DNA of 16,723 nucleotides from an uncultured Actinomycetes bacterium (GTDB lineage Bacteria; Actinomycetota; Actinomycetes; Nanopelagicales; Nanopelagicaceae), in NCBI GenBank assembly GCA_903867285.1, contig CAIPQX010000158.1, positions 1 to 16,723 on the forward strand. Direction: 5' to 3'. Under the pieces are notes generated by a model. It was not told the DNA's origin. It worked only from the letters and a program-made list of their open reading frames with translations, and ran no database searches. Shown here piece after piece: positions 1-6,751 of this stretch. Position numbers and translations under genes: made by a program. Every line of letters begins with the position of its first letter. The stretch's first letter is position 1.

Positions 1-357
1 ACTGCATATGTGGTGATGAATCTCTACCCGTACAACGCAGGACATCTCCTTATTTGCGCCAACCGCCACGTTGATGATTTAACGGATTTAACGGTTGACG
101 AGCGGAACGAGATATTCGAACTTTCGGCGCATGCCATGAAAGTTTTGCGCAAGGTCGCTAATCCAAAGGGATTCAATTTGGGGATGAACCAGGGAGCGAT
201 TTCAGGAGCCGGAGTTCCAGAGCATATTCATCAGCACGTCGTTCCACGATGGAGTGGTGATTCCAACTTTATGCCGGTTATTGGACAAACTAAAGTTCTA
301 TCGCAACTATTGCAAGAGACTCGCGATGAACTAGCTAATAATTGGAATCTCGTTTAG
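1..357 (+). CDS. HIT-family nucleotide phosphorylase/hydrolase, Ap4A phosphorylase-like (5' partial)
   Basis: The reading frame is open from base 1, so the start lies outside the window; 118 codons are visible. HIT proteins cleave or phosphorolyse dinucleoside polyphosphates and related nucleotides. The visible part has the core of the family: NLYPYNAGHLLI near the left edge, GFNLGMNQG, then the histidine triad as HIHQHV (bases 223-240), followed by PRWSGDSNFMP, a run typical of the actinobacterial HIT protein encoded beside pgsA (Rv2613c type in M. tuberculosis, described as an Ap4A phosphorylase). The missing N-terminus should hold the first strands and probably a Cys-rich segment. It lies upstream of the phosphatidylinositol operon, as in other Actinomycetota, but here a minus-strand gene intervenes and its 3' end overlaps this gene by 27 bp. 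Family assignment is very secure; the exact substrate is inferred. Confidence 0.93.
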   Translation, partial: TAYVVMNLYPYNAGHLLICANRHVDDLTDLTVDERNEIFELSAHAMKVLRKVANPKGFNLGMNQGAISGAGVPEHIHQHVVPRWSGDSNFMPVIGQTKVLSQLLQETRDELANNWNLV

Positions 358-906
358 AAAATCAGCAATCTGATCTAATCCGATTCGCGTTCCCTCAACC
401 CACGGCAGCGCTGGGAAGAGTAAGCCAGCGGAGAAACTGTCAGCACCTGCATCTTCAATATCTTCCAGGTATTCGGCGCGGAATTCGGCGACGAGTTCAA
501 TATGTTCTGGATCAGCTGCCCGAACTTCCTTCGTGCCACTGGAGTAATCCGTTATCTGCAGAGTTTCCAAATGGATAAGCGCAGCAGGGGCGCCATCGTC
601 TCCATGAAGTACCAGGTATGGCGTAACGACGGGATCGAGCATCTTGCTGGCGATGGCCGTCATATCTTCGAAATCAATATCGCTGGACCCGAGGTCGCAG
701 ATGATCACGAGAGATGGAATATACATTTCACGAGCCAGACGCCACTTATCTAGGTCGGCCGAAACTATTCCGTCATTGGCGCTGACCAGGAAGAGAGCGA
801 GATCGCAACCCTCCAAATCGGTGGGTTGAATACCCAATTCAGCGGCCAACTGGGCGGATTTCCCGCCGACGATCGCGATTTTATGAGAATTAATTAGGTC
901 TGACAC
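331..906 (-). CDS. Degenerate EF-G-like GTPase-domain protein (predicted not to bind GTP)
   Basis: A 191-residue protein starting at a GTG (906). I recognise a worn-down G domain of the actinobacterial EF-G-like type. A short GGKS near residue 15 is a possible relic of the P-loop. The segment with switch I and the DTPGxxD (G3) motif is absent. CDLALFLVSANDGI (about 34-47) and the WRLAREMYIPSLVII stretch match the strands and helix after G3 in EF-G. The G4 NKxD motif is replaced by CDLG. The C-terminal part (about 132-188), with EFRAEYLEDIED then LLFPALPW and GLDQIADFLNEIP, follows the end of an EF-G G domain (the region of the SA motif and the DxIxxxLP helix). Domains II-V are absent. GTP hydrolysis is therefore unlikely, and the role is unknown: a regulatory remnant or a decaying paralogue. 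It converges on the HIT gene with a 27-bp overlap and is divergent from pgsA. No good ribosome binding site precedes the start, which fits a leaderless message. The frame is intact, so I call it a gene, not a pseudogene. Confidence 0.72.
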   Translation of the reverse strand: MSDLINSHKIAIVGGKSAQLAAELGIQPTDLEGCDLALFLVSANDGIVSADLDKWRLAREMYIPSLVIICDLGSSDIDFEDMTAIASKMLDPVVTPYLVLHGDDGAPAALIHLETLQITDYSSGTKEVRAADPEHIELVAEFRAEYLEDIEDAGADSFSAGLLFPALPWVEGTRIGLDQIADFLNEIPIIS

Positions 907-914
907 AGTAACCG

Positions 915-924
915 AGCCTACGAT
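915..924. promoter_or_regulatory. Candidate bidirectional leaderless promoter with two -10 boxes sharing a TA
   Basis: On the plus strand TACGAT (919-924) ends 6 nt before the pgsA GTG at 931. On the minus strand TAGGCT (920 down to 915) ends 8 nt before the GTG at 906 of the EF-G-like gene. Both fit the TAnnnT form of a -10 element and share the TA at 919-920. The distance to each start codon is what a leaderless transcript needs, and neither start has a Shine-Dalgarno sequence. No convincing -35 element is seen for either direction. TAnnnT is a short pattern, so the call is tentative. Confidence 0.38.
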
Positions 925-930
925 GTAATA

Positions 931-1533
931 GTGATTTCGGCTTCGATCAAAGCACCAGTGACACGGGTTATAACCCCGTTCTGCGGATGGCTGCTGGCAC
1001 GAGGTGTCACGGCAAATTTGCTGAGTGCAATCGGTGGCTTGGGAGCTAGCGTCAGTGCAATTATATTTTTCAGCAGGGGGAGTTACCTCTGGGGAACGGC
1101 GATCACGCTCTTCTTCATCCTCTTTGATCTCCTGGACGGTACCTTGGCTCGGATGTCCGACTCCGGGGGATCCACGTGGGGGGCGCTCTTGGATTCCACC
1201 CTCGATCGAATTTCCGATGCTGCCGTGTTGGGTTCAATCGCGTATTTCCTCATGAAGAGCCACGACCATTTAGTCCCAGTTCTCATCATTGCTCTGGTGG
1301 CAGGGGGACTGGTTTCGTACATCAAAGCCCGAGCAGAAGGTTTGGGGATCGAATGCAACGGCGGTCTCGCCGAGCGTACTGATCGCTTAATAATCATTTT
1401 CTTATCTACTTGGCTCGCAGGTTTCGACGTACCGTACATCTTGGCCCTAGGAGTTTGGCTACTCGCCCTCGCTAGCCTTTACACGGTCGGCGAAAGGTTG
1501 CTCATCGTCTATCGCGCCACGATGAGTGCGTGA
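931..1533 (+). CDS. pgsA: Phosphatidylinositol phosphate synthase (CDP-alcohol phosphatidyltransferase)
   Basis: An integral membrane enzyme of 200 residues that, in Actinomycetota, joins CDP-diacylglycerol and inositol-1-phosphate to give phosphatidylinositol phosphate, the precursor of PI and of phosphatidylinositol mannosides. The complete CDP-alcohol phosphotransferase signature is present: D66, D69-G70, A73-R74, G84, D88 and D92, in the spacing DxxDGxxAR...GxxxDxxxD; these aspartates bind the metal and CDP. SYIKARAE (129-136) and AERTDR (147-152) resemble the PIP-synthase subgroup rather than PGP synthase. About six hydrophobic segments are visible. The GTG at 931 is the only start in the frame after the stop at 901-903. 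It is the first gene of an operon and its stop overlaps the next start by 4 bp (GTGA). Its genomic partners (PatA and PimA types) support the inositol rather than glycerol assignment. Confidence 0.93.
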   Translation: MISASIKAPVTRVITPFCGWLLARGVTANLLSAIGGLGASVSAIIFFSRGSYLWGTAITLFFILFDLLDGTLARMSDSGGSTWGALLDSTLDRISDAAVLGSIAYFLMKSHDHLVPVLIIALVAGGLVSYIKARAEGLGIECNGGLAERTDRLIIIFLSTWLAGFDVPYILALGVWLLALASLYTVGERLLIVYRATMSA

Positions 1534-2417
1534 AGATGTCCTTTACATATCTTGCCTATTTCTTAGCATGGAAATTTTTAGGGTTTCTTTCGGAGAAACG
1601 CGCTTATGGATTGATGGACTGGGTTGCTGATCAGATCACCAAGCGCAATCCATCAGCCGTCCAACGCTTGCGATCGAACTACCTGCGCGTGCGTCCAGAT
1701 CTTGTTGAACCAGAATTAGAGGCGACCGTCAAGGAGGGAATGCGTTCTTACCTTCGCTATTGGTGTGACACCTTCCGACTTCCACTCTGGTCAAGTGAAG
1801 AGATCATCCAGAGCACGACCGTTATCAATGATCATTTGCTGCGCGATGCACTTGCCGCGGGTAAAGGTGCGATCGTCTCGTTACCGCACGCTGGTAATTG
1901 GGACCGCGCAGGGGCGTACTACTGTGAAACGGGTGCGCCGGTTGTGACCGTCGCGGAACATTTAGAGCCGGAGCGATTGTTTCGGAAGTTTCTTGCATAT
2001 CGCGAATCCTTAGGCATGGAAGTCCTTGACGCCAGCGCGCGATCACTCGCCTTATTGTCGCAACGGTTGCGCCAGGGGCGGCTCGTCGCGCTCGTTGCCG
2101 ATCGTGACCTCTCTCGCAATGGTGTTGACGTCACCTTCTTTGGACACCCGGCACGTATGCCGGCGGGTCCAGCTGTTCTCTCCATTAAGACCGGGGCACC
2201 TCTTTTAACCGCCTTTGTTCGCTATATAGAGACCGGGATCGAGATTCATTTCGAACCCGCCATCGAGGTTCCACTTGCAGGCACTACCCAAGATAAAGTG
2301 GCGGCGATGATTCAGGAGAGCGCATCTCGACTCGAGGTTCACCTCGTAGACCATCTCAGCGACTGGCATATGCTGCAGCGGATCTGGATCGATGGCGATT
2401 TCAAGGAACGTGAATGA
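1530..2417 (+). CDS. Phosphatidylinositol mannoside acyltransferase (LpxL/HtrB family, PatA type)
   Basis: A 295-residue member of the lysophospholipid acyltransferase family. In mycobacteria the protein at this position (PatA, Rv2611c) moves a fatty acyl chain from acyl-CoA to the mannose of PIM1 or PIM2 on the cytoplasmic side of the membrane. The catalytic HxxxxD motif is intact as H120-AGNW-D125. Other family features are ADRDLS (190-195), FGHPARMPAGPA (205-216) and the C-terminal DWHMLQRIW (278-286). A hydrophobic N-terminal stretch (about 5-20) probably anchors or associates it with the membrane. The start used is GTG at 1530, overlapping the pgsA stop; ATG at 1536 is an equally possible start two codons later. 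The 3' end overlaps pimA by 4 bp (ATGA). Context with pgsA and pimA makes PIM acylation more likely than lipid A synthesis. Confidence 0.9.
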   Translation: MKMSFTYLAYFLAWKFLGFLSEKRAYGLMDWVADQITKRNPSAVQRLRSNYLRVRPDLVEPELEATVKEGMRSYLRYWCDTFRLPLWSSEEIIQSTTVINDHLLRDALAAGKGAIVSLPHAGNWDRAGAYYCETGAPVVTVAEHLEPERLFRKFLAYRESLGMEVLDASARSLALLSQRLRQGRLVALVADRDLSRNGVDVTFFGHPARMPAGPAVLSIKTGAPLLTAFVRYIETGIEIHFEPAIEVPLAGTTQDKVAAMIQESASRLEVHLVDHLSDWHMLQRIWIDGDFKERE

Positions 2418-3589
2418 CTAACAAACCTTTACGCATCGGAATGGTCTGTCCCTATGGATGGGATGTGCCCGGCGGGGTTCAGATGCACATTAGAGAACTT
2501 GCAGAACATTTTATTGAATTAGGTCATTATGTATCGGTTATCTCTCCCGTGAGTGATGAAGAATCCGTGACTGATTCATGGTTGGTGAATGCGGGACGAC
2601 CGGTTCCAATTCCATTTAACGGTTCAGTGGCTCGCGTACTCTTCGGACCAATCGCCGCTTCACGCGTACGACAATGGATTGCACAGGGTGAATTTGATGT
2701 ATTGCATATGCACGAGCCAGGTATTCCATCAATCTCACTTCTAGCGTGCTGGGCTGCGGAAGGAGCGATGGTTGGAACTTTCCACGCGTCGACCCCAAAG
2801 TTGCGCGCGATCGCGTCAGCCGGACAATTGATCGAACCAATGATTGAGAAGTTGAGTGCGCGCATTGCTGTGAGCGAGATGGCGCAAGCGACTTTGAAAA
2901 ATCTTTACGGGACCGAAGCCGTCGTTATTCCAAATGGCATCGACTGTTCACGATTTAACATTGCAGGTGCCGTTCGTCTGCGTGCGGAAGGCGCACCTTT
3001 ACGCATTGGTTTTCTCGGGCGGTTTGATGAGACTCGCAAAGGTTTGCCGCTTCTCATCGAAGCTCTTCCTAAAATTCTTAAGGCTATTCCCGAGTTGGAA
3101 TTGGTTGTTGCAGGCCCTGGGGATGCCGAGAAGGCTGTCGCGAAACTTGATCCACAAGTTGGCAAGCACATTAGGTTTCTGGGCAGACTCTCGGAGGCTG
3201 AGAAGGTCGAATTTCTGTCGAGCCTCGACCTCTACGTGGCGCCAAATACGGGTGGTGAATCTTTTGGAATCATCTTGGCTGAGGCCATGGCCTCCGGAAC
3301 TCCGGTATTGGCCAGCGATATCCAGGCATTCGTCGATCTCCTTAAAATTGGAGATAGCGGAGTCAATTTCATCTCAGAAGATGCAAATGATCTGGCGAAG
3401 AAGGTTATTGAATTGCTGCGAAATTCTGCACGATTACAAGAGCTCTCTGAGAATGGCTTGGTTTCAGCGATTCGTTTCGACTGGGGGAGCGTTGCGACCC
3501 AGATAATGAGTGTTTATGAAGTGGCGATGACGGGCCAAGGAAAAGTCGCCATTGGTTCCGAAAATGCAAGCTACCGGAAGGGCAGATAA
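2414..3589 (+). CDS. pimA: Phosphatidyl-myo-inositol mannosyltransferase (GT4 family)
   Basis: A 391-residue GT-B glycosyltransferase that transfers mannose from GDP-mannose to phosphatidylinositol, the first committed step of PIM synthesis, at the cytoplasmic face of the membrane. Visible features in order: CPYGWDVPGGVQMHI (12-26), the N-terminal glycine-rich acceptor side; GTFHAS with H124; PNGID (173-177), the hinge into the second domain; GRFDETRKG (202-210), containing the basic residues that contact the nucleotide-sugar phosphates; and the retaining-enzyme EX7E motif, E282 to E290 in GESFGIILAE. The start overlaps the preceding stop as ATGA, with an AAGGAA ribosome-binding-like stretch just upstream, so translation is probably coupled. 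The next gene begins 2 nt after its stop. Another GT4 specificity cannot be excluded from sequence alone, but the context is that of pimA. Confidence 0.92.
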   Translation: MTNKPLRIGMVCPYGWDVPGGVQMHIRELAEHFIELGHYVSVISPVSDEESVTDSWLVNAGRPVPIPFNGSVARVLFGPIAASRVRQWIAQGEFDVLHMHEPGIPSISLLACWAAEGAMVGTFHASTPKLRAIASAGQLIEPMIEKLSARIAVSEMAQATLKNLYGTEAVVIPNGIDCSRFNIAGAVRLRAEGAPLRIGFLGRFDETRKGLPLLIEALPKILKAIPELELVVAGPGDAEKAVAKLDPQVGKHIRFLGRLSEAEKVEFLSSLDLYVAPNTGGESFGIILAEAMASGTPVLASDIQAFVDLLKIGDSGVNFISEDANDLAKKVIELLRNSARLQELSENGLVSAIRFDWGSVATQIMSVYEVAMTGQGKVAIGSENASYRKGR

Positions 3590-3591
3590 CG

Positions 3592-4092
3592 ATGACTCTT
3601 GTACTCGTGGCATTGCTCGTTATTCTCTTTGCTTGGTACCTCTCTTTCTCGGCGGCGCGACTAGATCGGCTCCATCATCGCGTGGAAACTTCTTGGGAAC
3701 ACTTAGATGCCCTACTGCAGCGTAGAGCTGCTTTGGCCTTGGAAATTTCGCATCAAACCGATCTCGACCCAGCTACTGACTTGATTCTCACCCAATCCGC
3801 TTACGTCAGTCGCGAAGAGGCAATCATTGACCGGAACGACGCAGAACGCTCGCTCTCCGAGTCGTTAAAATTTCTACGCGAGTCAGCTAAGACTGGCGAG
3901 GTCACGATCTTTCTCCCGCTCCTCGATGAACTTACGAAATTAACCGAGAAGATTACGTTAGCGATCGCCATTCATTTGGAGGCGGTAAATTCTGTAGCAA
4001 AGTTACGTTCACGACCCATCTACCGACTCTTCCATCTTGCTGGAAAAGCTAAGTTGCCGAAGATCTATTCATTTGAAGAGGACACACTTTGA
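3592..4092 (+). CDS. Conserved actinobacterial LemA-like single-pass membrane protein
   Basis: A 166-residue protein with one N-terminal membrane helix (about 2-19) followed by a basic, helical body. The run ARLDRLHHRVETSWEHLDAL (22-41) and the later LFHLAGKAKLP (146-156) match a conserved actinobacterial family found next to pimA (the non-Nudix part of the Rv2609c-type and Streptomyces neighbours), which resembles the long helices of LemA proteins. No Nudix box is present here, so this is the membrane/helical portion only. Function is unknown. The next start overlaps its stop by 4 bp (TTGA), and the pimA stop is 2 nt upstream. A GGAAGG sequence at 3576-3581 can serve as ribosome binding site. 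Membership of the PIM operon suggests an envelope role, which is inference. Confidence 0.82.
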   Translation: MTLVLVALLVILFAWYLSFSAARLDRLHHRVETSWEHLDALLQRRAALALEISHQTDLDPATDLILTQSAYVSREEAIIDRNDAERSLSESLKFLRESAKTGEVTIFLPLLDELTKLTEKITLAIAIHLEAVNSVAKLRSRPIYRLFHLAGKAKLPKIYSFEEDTL

Positions 4093-5126
4093 AAAATCGC
4101 ACTCCAAAACTTCTAGCAATAGGCGTAGCCGCTACCTCACTACTTTTCCTCACTGGATGCGGATCATCGGCCACGACGACAACCAAAAAGAGCGCTCCTG
4201 TTGTCACTACGAATGCATTAACTGGTCTTCCTGGAATAAACGGTCCGGTTCTCTTCGTCAAAATCGATGATACGAGGGCGGCACATCCACAAATTGGTTT
4301 GGATAGCGCCGATGTCATCTATATCGAGCAGGTCGAGGGCGGGCTCACGCGAATTGCTGCGGTTTTCAGTAACAAACTTCCGACAAAGATCGGTCCAATT
4401 CGTTCGGCACGAATTAGCGATATCGATCTGATGGCAAATTACGGTCGCGTCGGAATGGCTTACAGCGGTGCGCAATCAAAGTTCTTACCAGTTTTGCGCT
4501 CCGCAAATATCGAAGATATCGGTGCAGATACTGAACCGGCTTCCATTTATTCTCGCGACCCGGCACGCACCGCTCCTACCGACATGGTGCTCAACCCTAA
4601 GGCGTTATTGAATAAATCGATCAACGTGGAACACCGGAAAATCGCTACGGCGAAATCGGTCGGGTGGAATTTTGGCCCGCTTCCTCTTGGAGGGAAGACA
4701 ATTAGAAGCGCCGAGATGAAGTGGCCAGCAGCAAAGTACAAAGCGGTCTGGTCGTCAGCCACGCAGAAGTGGAAGATTTATTACAACGGTACGCCGGACG
4801 TGGCTGCCAATGGTGCGCAACTGGGAGCTCCTGCGCTGTTAATCCAGGAGGTAAGCATCACCCCTTCTATCTACCACGATAAGTTGGGTAGCTACACGCC
4901 ATTTAGCAACACCGTAGGTTCTGGTACCGGCTATTTGCTCCGCGACGGTCAGGAGATTCCCGTCTTCTGGAATCGAGTCAGCGCCACCGTCCCAACGACG
5001 TGGACGCTCAAAGATGGTTCTCCCGCCTACCTCCCTGCGGGTCAGGTTTGGGTTGCTCTCACCGACCAGAAGCCAACCTTCGTATTCCCAATAACCAGTA
5101 CGCCAACACCCTCGGCTTCAAAGTAG
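4089..5126 (+). CDS. DUF3048 domain lipoprotein
   Basis: A 345-residue secreted lipoprotein. The N-terminus has basic residues, a hydrophobic core (about 8-21) and the lipobox LTGC with the lipid-bearing Cys at 24, then a Ser/Thr/Lys-rich spacer. NALTGLPG (42-49), QVEGGLTRIAAVFSN (81-95) and IGPIRSARISDIDLMA (101-116) are the hallmarks of the DUF3048 (YerB-type) N-terminal domain. NRVSATVPTTWTL (295-307) and YLPAGQVWVALTD (314-326) mark the separate C-terminal DUF3048 domain. The tail is Thr/Pro/Ser-rich. The start is TTG at 4089, chosen because it begins the signal peptide and overlaps the upstream stop; GAAGAGG at 4075-4081 is its ribosome binding site. Biochemical function is not known to me. 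It is the last gene of the PIM operon, so a role at the outer face of the membrane or in the wall is likely. Confidence 0.9.
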   Translation: MKNRTPKLLAIGVAATSLLFLTGCGSSATTTTKKSAPVVTTNALTGLPGINGPVLFVKIDDTRAAHPQIGLDSADVIYIEQVEGGLTRIAAVFSNKLPTKIGPIRSARISDIDLMANYGRVGMAYSGAQSKFLPVLRSANIEDIGADTEPASIYSRDPARTAPTDMVLNPKALLNKSINVEHRKIATAKSVGWNFGPLPLGGKTIRSAEMKWPAAKYKAVWSSATQKWKIYYNGTPDVAANGAQLGAPALLIQEVSITPSIYHDKLGSYTPFSNTVGSGTGYLLRDGQEIPVFWNRVSATVPTTWTLKDGSPAYLPAGQVWVALTDQKPTFVFPITSTPTPSASK

Positions 5127-5189
5127 ACTAGGACTCTTGCCCTAAGGGGTAGCAGCCCACGAGGGCACTGATCCGCACGAGGAGATGAC
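5127..5189 (+). promoter_or_regulatory. pdxS leader with competing short hairpins
   Basis: The 63 nt between the DUF3048 gene and pdxS can pair in mutually exclusive ways. TGCCCT (5138-5143) pairs with AGGGCA (5162-5167). GCCC (5155-5158) pairs with GGGC (5163-5166). GGG (5147-5149) pairs with CCC (5156-5158). The last element ends about 12 nt before the GAGGAG ribosome binding site. A TAnnnT match (TAGACT, 5124-5129) could be a -10 box, but no -35 is seen. There is no U-run, so it is not a classical terminator. Confidence 0.25.
5179..5184 (+). promoter_or_regulatory. Ribosome binding site of pdxS
   Basis: GAGGAG lies 5 nt before the ATG at 5190. It is one of only three strong Shine-Dalgarno sequences in the window and fixes the pdxS start. 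Confidence 0.8.
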
Positions 5190-6089
5190 ATGTCTGAGAA
5201 CACCCAAAAGGTAACCGGTACTGGTCGCGTAAAGCGCGGTATGGCTGAGATGCTCAAGGGCGGCGTCATTATGGATGTGGTCAATGTCGAACAGGCAAAG
5301 ATTGCCGAAGATGCTGGTGCTGTTGCAGTCATGGCACTCGAACGCGTACCTGCAGATATCCGTGCCCAAGGTGGAGTAGCGCGTATGTCAGATCCTGACA
5401 TGATCGAGAAGATTCAAGCTGCAGTTTCAATCCCTGTCATGGCCAAGGCACGCATTGGCCACTTTGTTGAGGCGCAGATATTGCAAAGCCTGGGCGTTGA
5501 TTACATTGACGAGTCCGAAGTGTTGACTCCCGCCGATTATGAAAACCACATCGACAAGTGGAACTTCACAGTTCCCTTCGTTTGTGGAGCAACAAATCTG
5601 GGTGAGGCGCTGCGTCGCATCAACGAAGGTGCTGCGATGATCCGCTCCAAGGGCGAGGCCGGTACCGGTGATGTTTCGAATGCAACAACGCATATGCGTA
5701 AAATCTCGCAAGAGATTCGTCGCCTTTCGAACATGCGCGAAGATGAACTTTATGTTGCGGCCAAAGAGTTGTCTGCTCCATACGATTTGGTAAAAGAAGT
5801 AGCGCAATCTGGCAAGCTGCCCGTCGTACTCTTTACCGCGGGTGGAATCGCAACTCCTGCCGATGCTGCGATGATGATGCAGCTAGGTGCTGATGGAGTT
5901 TTCGTAGGTTCTGGAATTTTCAAATCCGGTAATCCAGCGGCACGGGCCAGTGCATGCGTGAAAGCAGTTACATACTTCACCGATGCCAAGGTTGTTGCCG
6001 ACGTTTCACGCGGTCTCGGAGATGCCATGGTTGGAATCAACGTCGCCGATATTCCTGTCCCACATCGTTTGGCTGAGCGCGGCTGGTAA
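5190..6089 (+). CDS. pdxS: Pyridoxal 5'-phosphate synthase, synthase subunit PdxS
   Basis: A 299-residue (beta/alpha)8-barrel enzyme that condenses ribose 5-phosphate, glyceraldehyde 3-phosphate and ammonia (supplied by PdxT) into pyridoxal phosphate. It forms dodecamers decorated by PdxT. It is almost identical in plan to the family: GVIMDVVN with D29, the Schiff-base lysine K86 in MAKARIGH, the second catalytic lysine K154 in RSKGEAGTG (the phosphate-binding loop), FTAGGIATPADAAMMMQLGA, and the C-terminal VPHRLAERGW. Full length. The gene is set apart from the upstream operon by 63 nt with its own ribosome binding site, and pdxT follows after 16 nt. This is the DXP-independent route to vitamin B6 typical of Actinomycetota. 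Confidence 0.98.
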   Translation: MSENTQKVTGTGRVKRGMAEMLKGGVIMDVVNVEQAKIAEDAGAVAVMALERVPADIRAQGGVARMSDPDMIEKIQAAVSIPVMAKARIGHFVEAQILQSLGVDYIDESEVLTPADYENHIDKWNFTVPFVCGATNLGEALRRINEGAAMIRSKGEAGTGDVSNATTHMRKISQEIRRLSNMREDELYVAAKELSAPYDLVKEVAQSGKLPVVLFTAGGIATPADAAMMMQLGADGVFVGSGIFKSGNPAARASACVKAVTYFTDAKVVADVSRGLGDAMVGINVADIPVPHRLAERGW

Positions 6090-6105
6090 GACCGCCCACT
6101 TTCAT

Positions 6106-6705
6106 ATGTTGGTTGGAGTTCTAGCGCTGCAAGGCGACTTTAGAGAGCATCTCTTTGCCTTGGCAGAGTGCGGCGTTGAAGCGATCGCGGTTAAAAATTT
6201 GGATGAGATAAATGCAATTGATGCGCTGATCCTTCCCGGCGGTGAATCCACGACGATCGCCAAGTTGGCGCGCACCTTTGGCCTCTTTGATCGCATCTCT
6301 GCGCGAATTCATGATGGTCTCCCAACGTATGGCTCTTGCGCTGGAATGATTCTTCTAGCCGATCGGATCGAAGGGGCGATGGAAGGTCAGGAGAGCTTTG
6401 GCGGAATTGATATGACAGTGCGGCGGAACGCCTTTGGACGCCAAGTTGATTCCTTTGAGTCAGATCTGAGCATGGTTGGAATCACGGCGCCGCCGGTGCG
6501 GGCCATCTTTATTCGTGCCCCGTGGGTTGACTCGCTGGGAGCGGGTGTCGAAGTTTTGGCTTCTGTAGAAATTGATGGACAATTGCACCCTGTTGCGGTC
6601 CGGCAAGAGAACTTGCTTGCGACCTCATTCCATCCGGAAATAACGGGGGATAATCGGGTTCATCGATACTTTATCGAGAGCGTGTGCAAGGCAGCCGTCG
6701 CGTAA
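6106..6705 (+). CDS. pdxT: Pyridoxal 5'-phosphate synthase, glutaminase subunit PdxT
   Basis: A class I glutamine amidotransferase of 199 residues that hydrolyses glutamine and channels ammonia to PdxS. The catalytic triad is complete: C78 in YGSCAGMILLA, and H176 with E178 in SFHPEITGD. PGGESTT (44-50) is the oxyanion/substrate loop of the family. I start the gene at ATG 6106, because the protein then begins MLVGVLALQGDFREH, the conserved PdxT N-terminus. The frame is open further upstream to 5983, but that part lies inside pdxS in another frame and has no homology. No clear Shine-Dalgarno precedes 6106, so translation may depend on ribosomes finishing pdxS 16 nt upstream. Confidence 0.97.
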   Translation: MLVGVLALQGDFREHLFALAECGVEAIAVKNLDEINAIDALILPGGESTTIAKLARTFGLFDRISARIHDGLPTYGSCAGMILLADRIEGAMEGQESFGGIDMTVRRNAFGRQVDSFESDLSMVGITAPPVRAIFIRAPWVDSLGAGVEVLASVEIDGQLHPVAVRQENLLATSFHPEITGDNRVHRYFIESVCKAAVA

Positions 6706-6751
6706 CAGTGCGTGAGGCTTCAATAGAGCTAGAACAAGGTTGGTGAACTGA

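Noticed and set aside
342..753. Two plus-strand frames opposite the EF-G-like gene
   Set aside because: They are Arg/Gln/Cys-rich translations with no family resemblance, while the minus-strand frame follows an EF-G pattern across its length.
2934..3506. Plus-strand 190-codon frame inside pimA
   Set aside because: It overlaps the GT4 catalytic region in another frame, has low-quality composition (many W, R, S) and no motif.
5139..5166. Terminator of the PIM operon
   Set aside because: The stems are 4-6 bp and lack a following U-run, so only a possible leader structure is reported.
5983..6105. Longer version of pdxT beginning inside pdxS
   Set aside because: The added 41 residues have no PdxT homology. 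The conserved N-terminus begins at ATG 6106.
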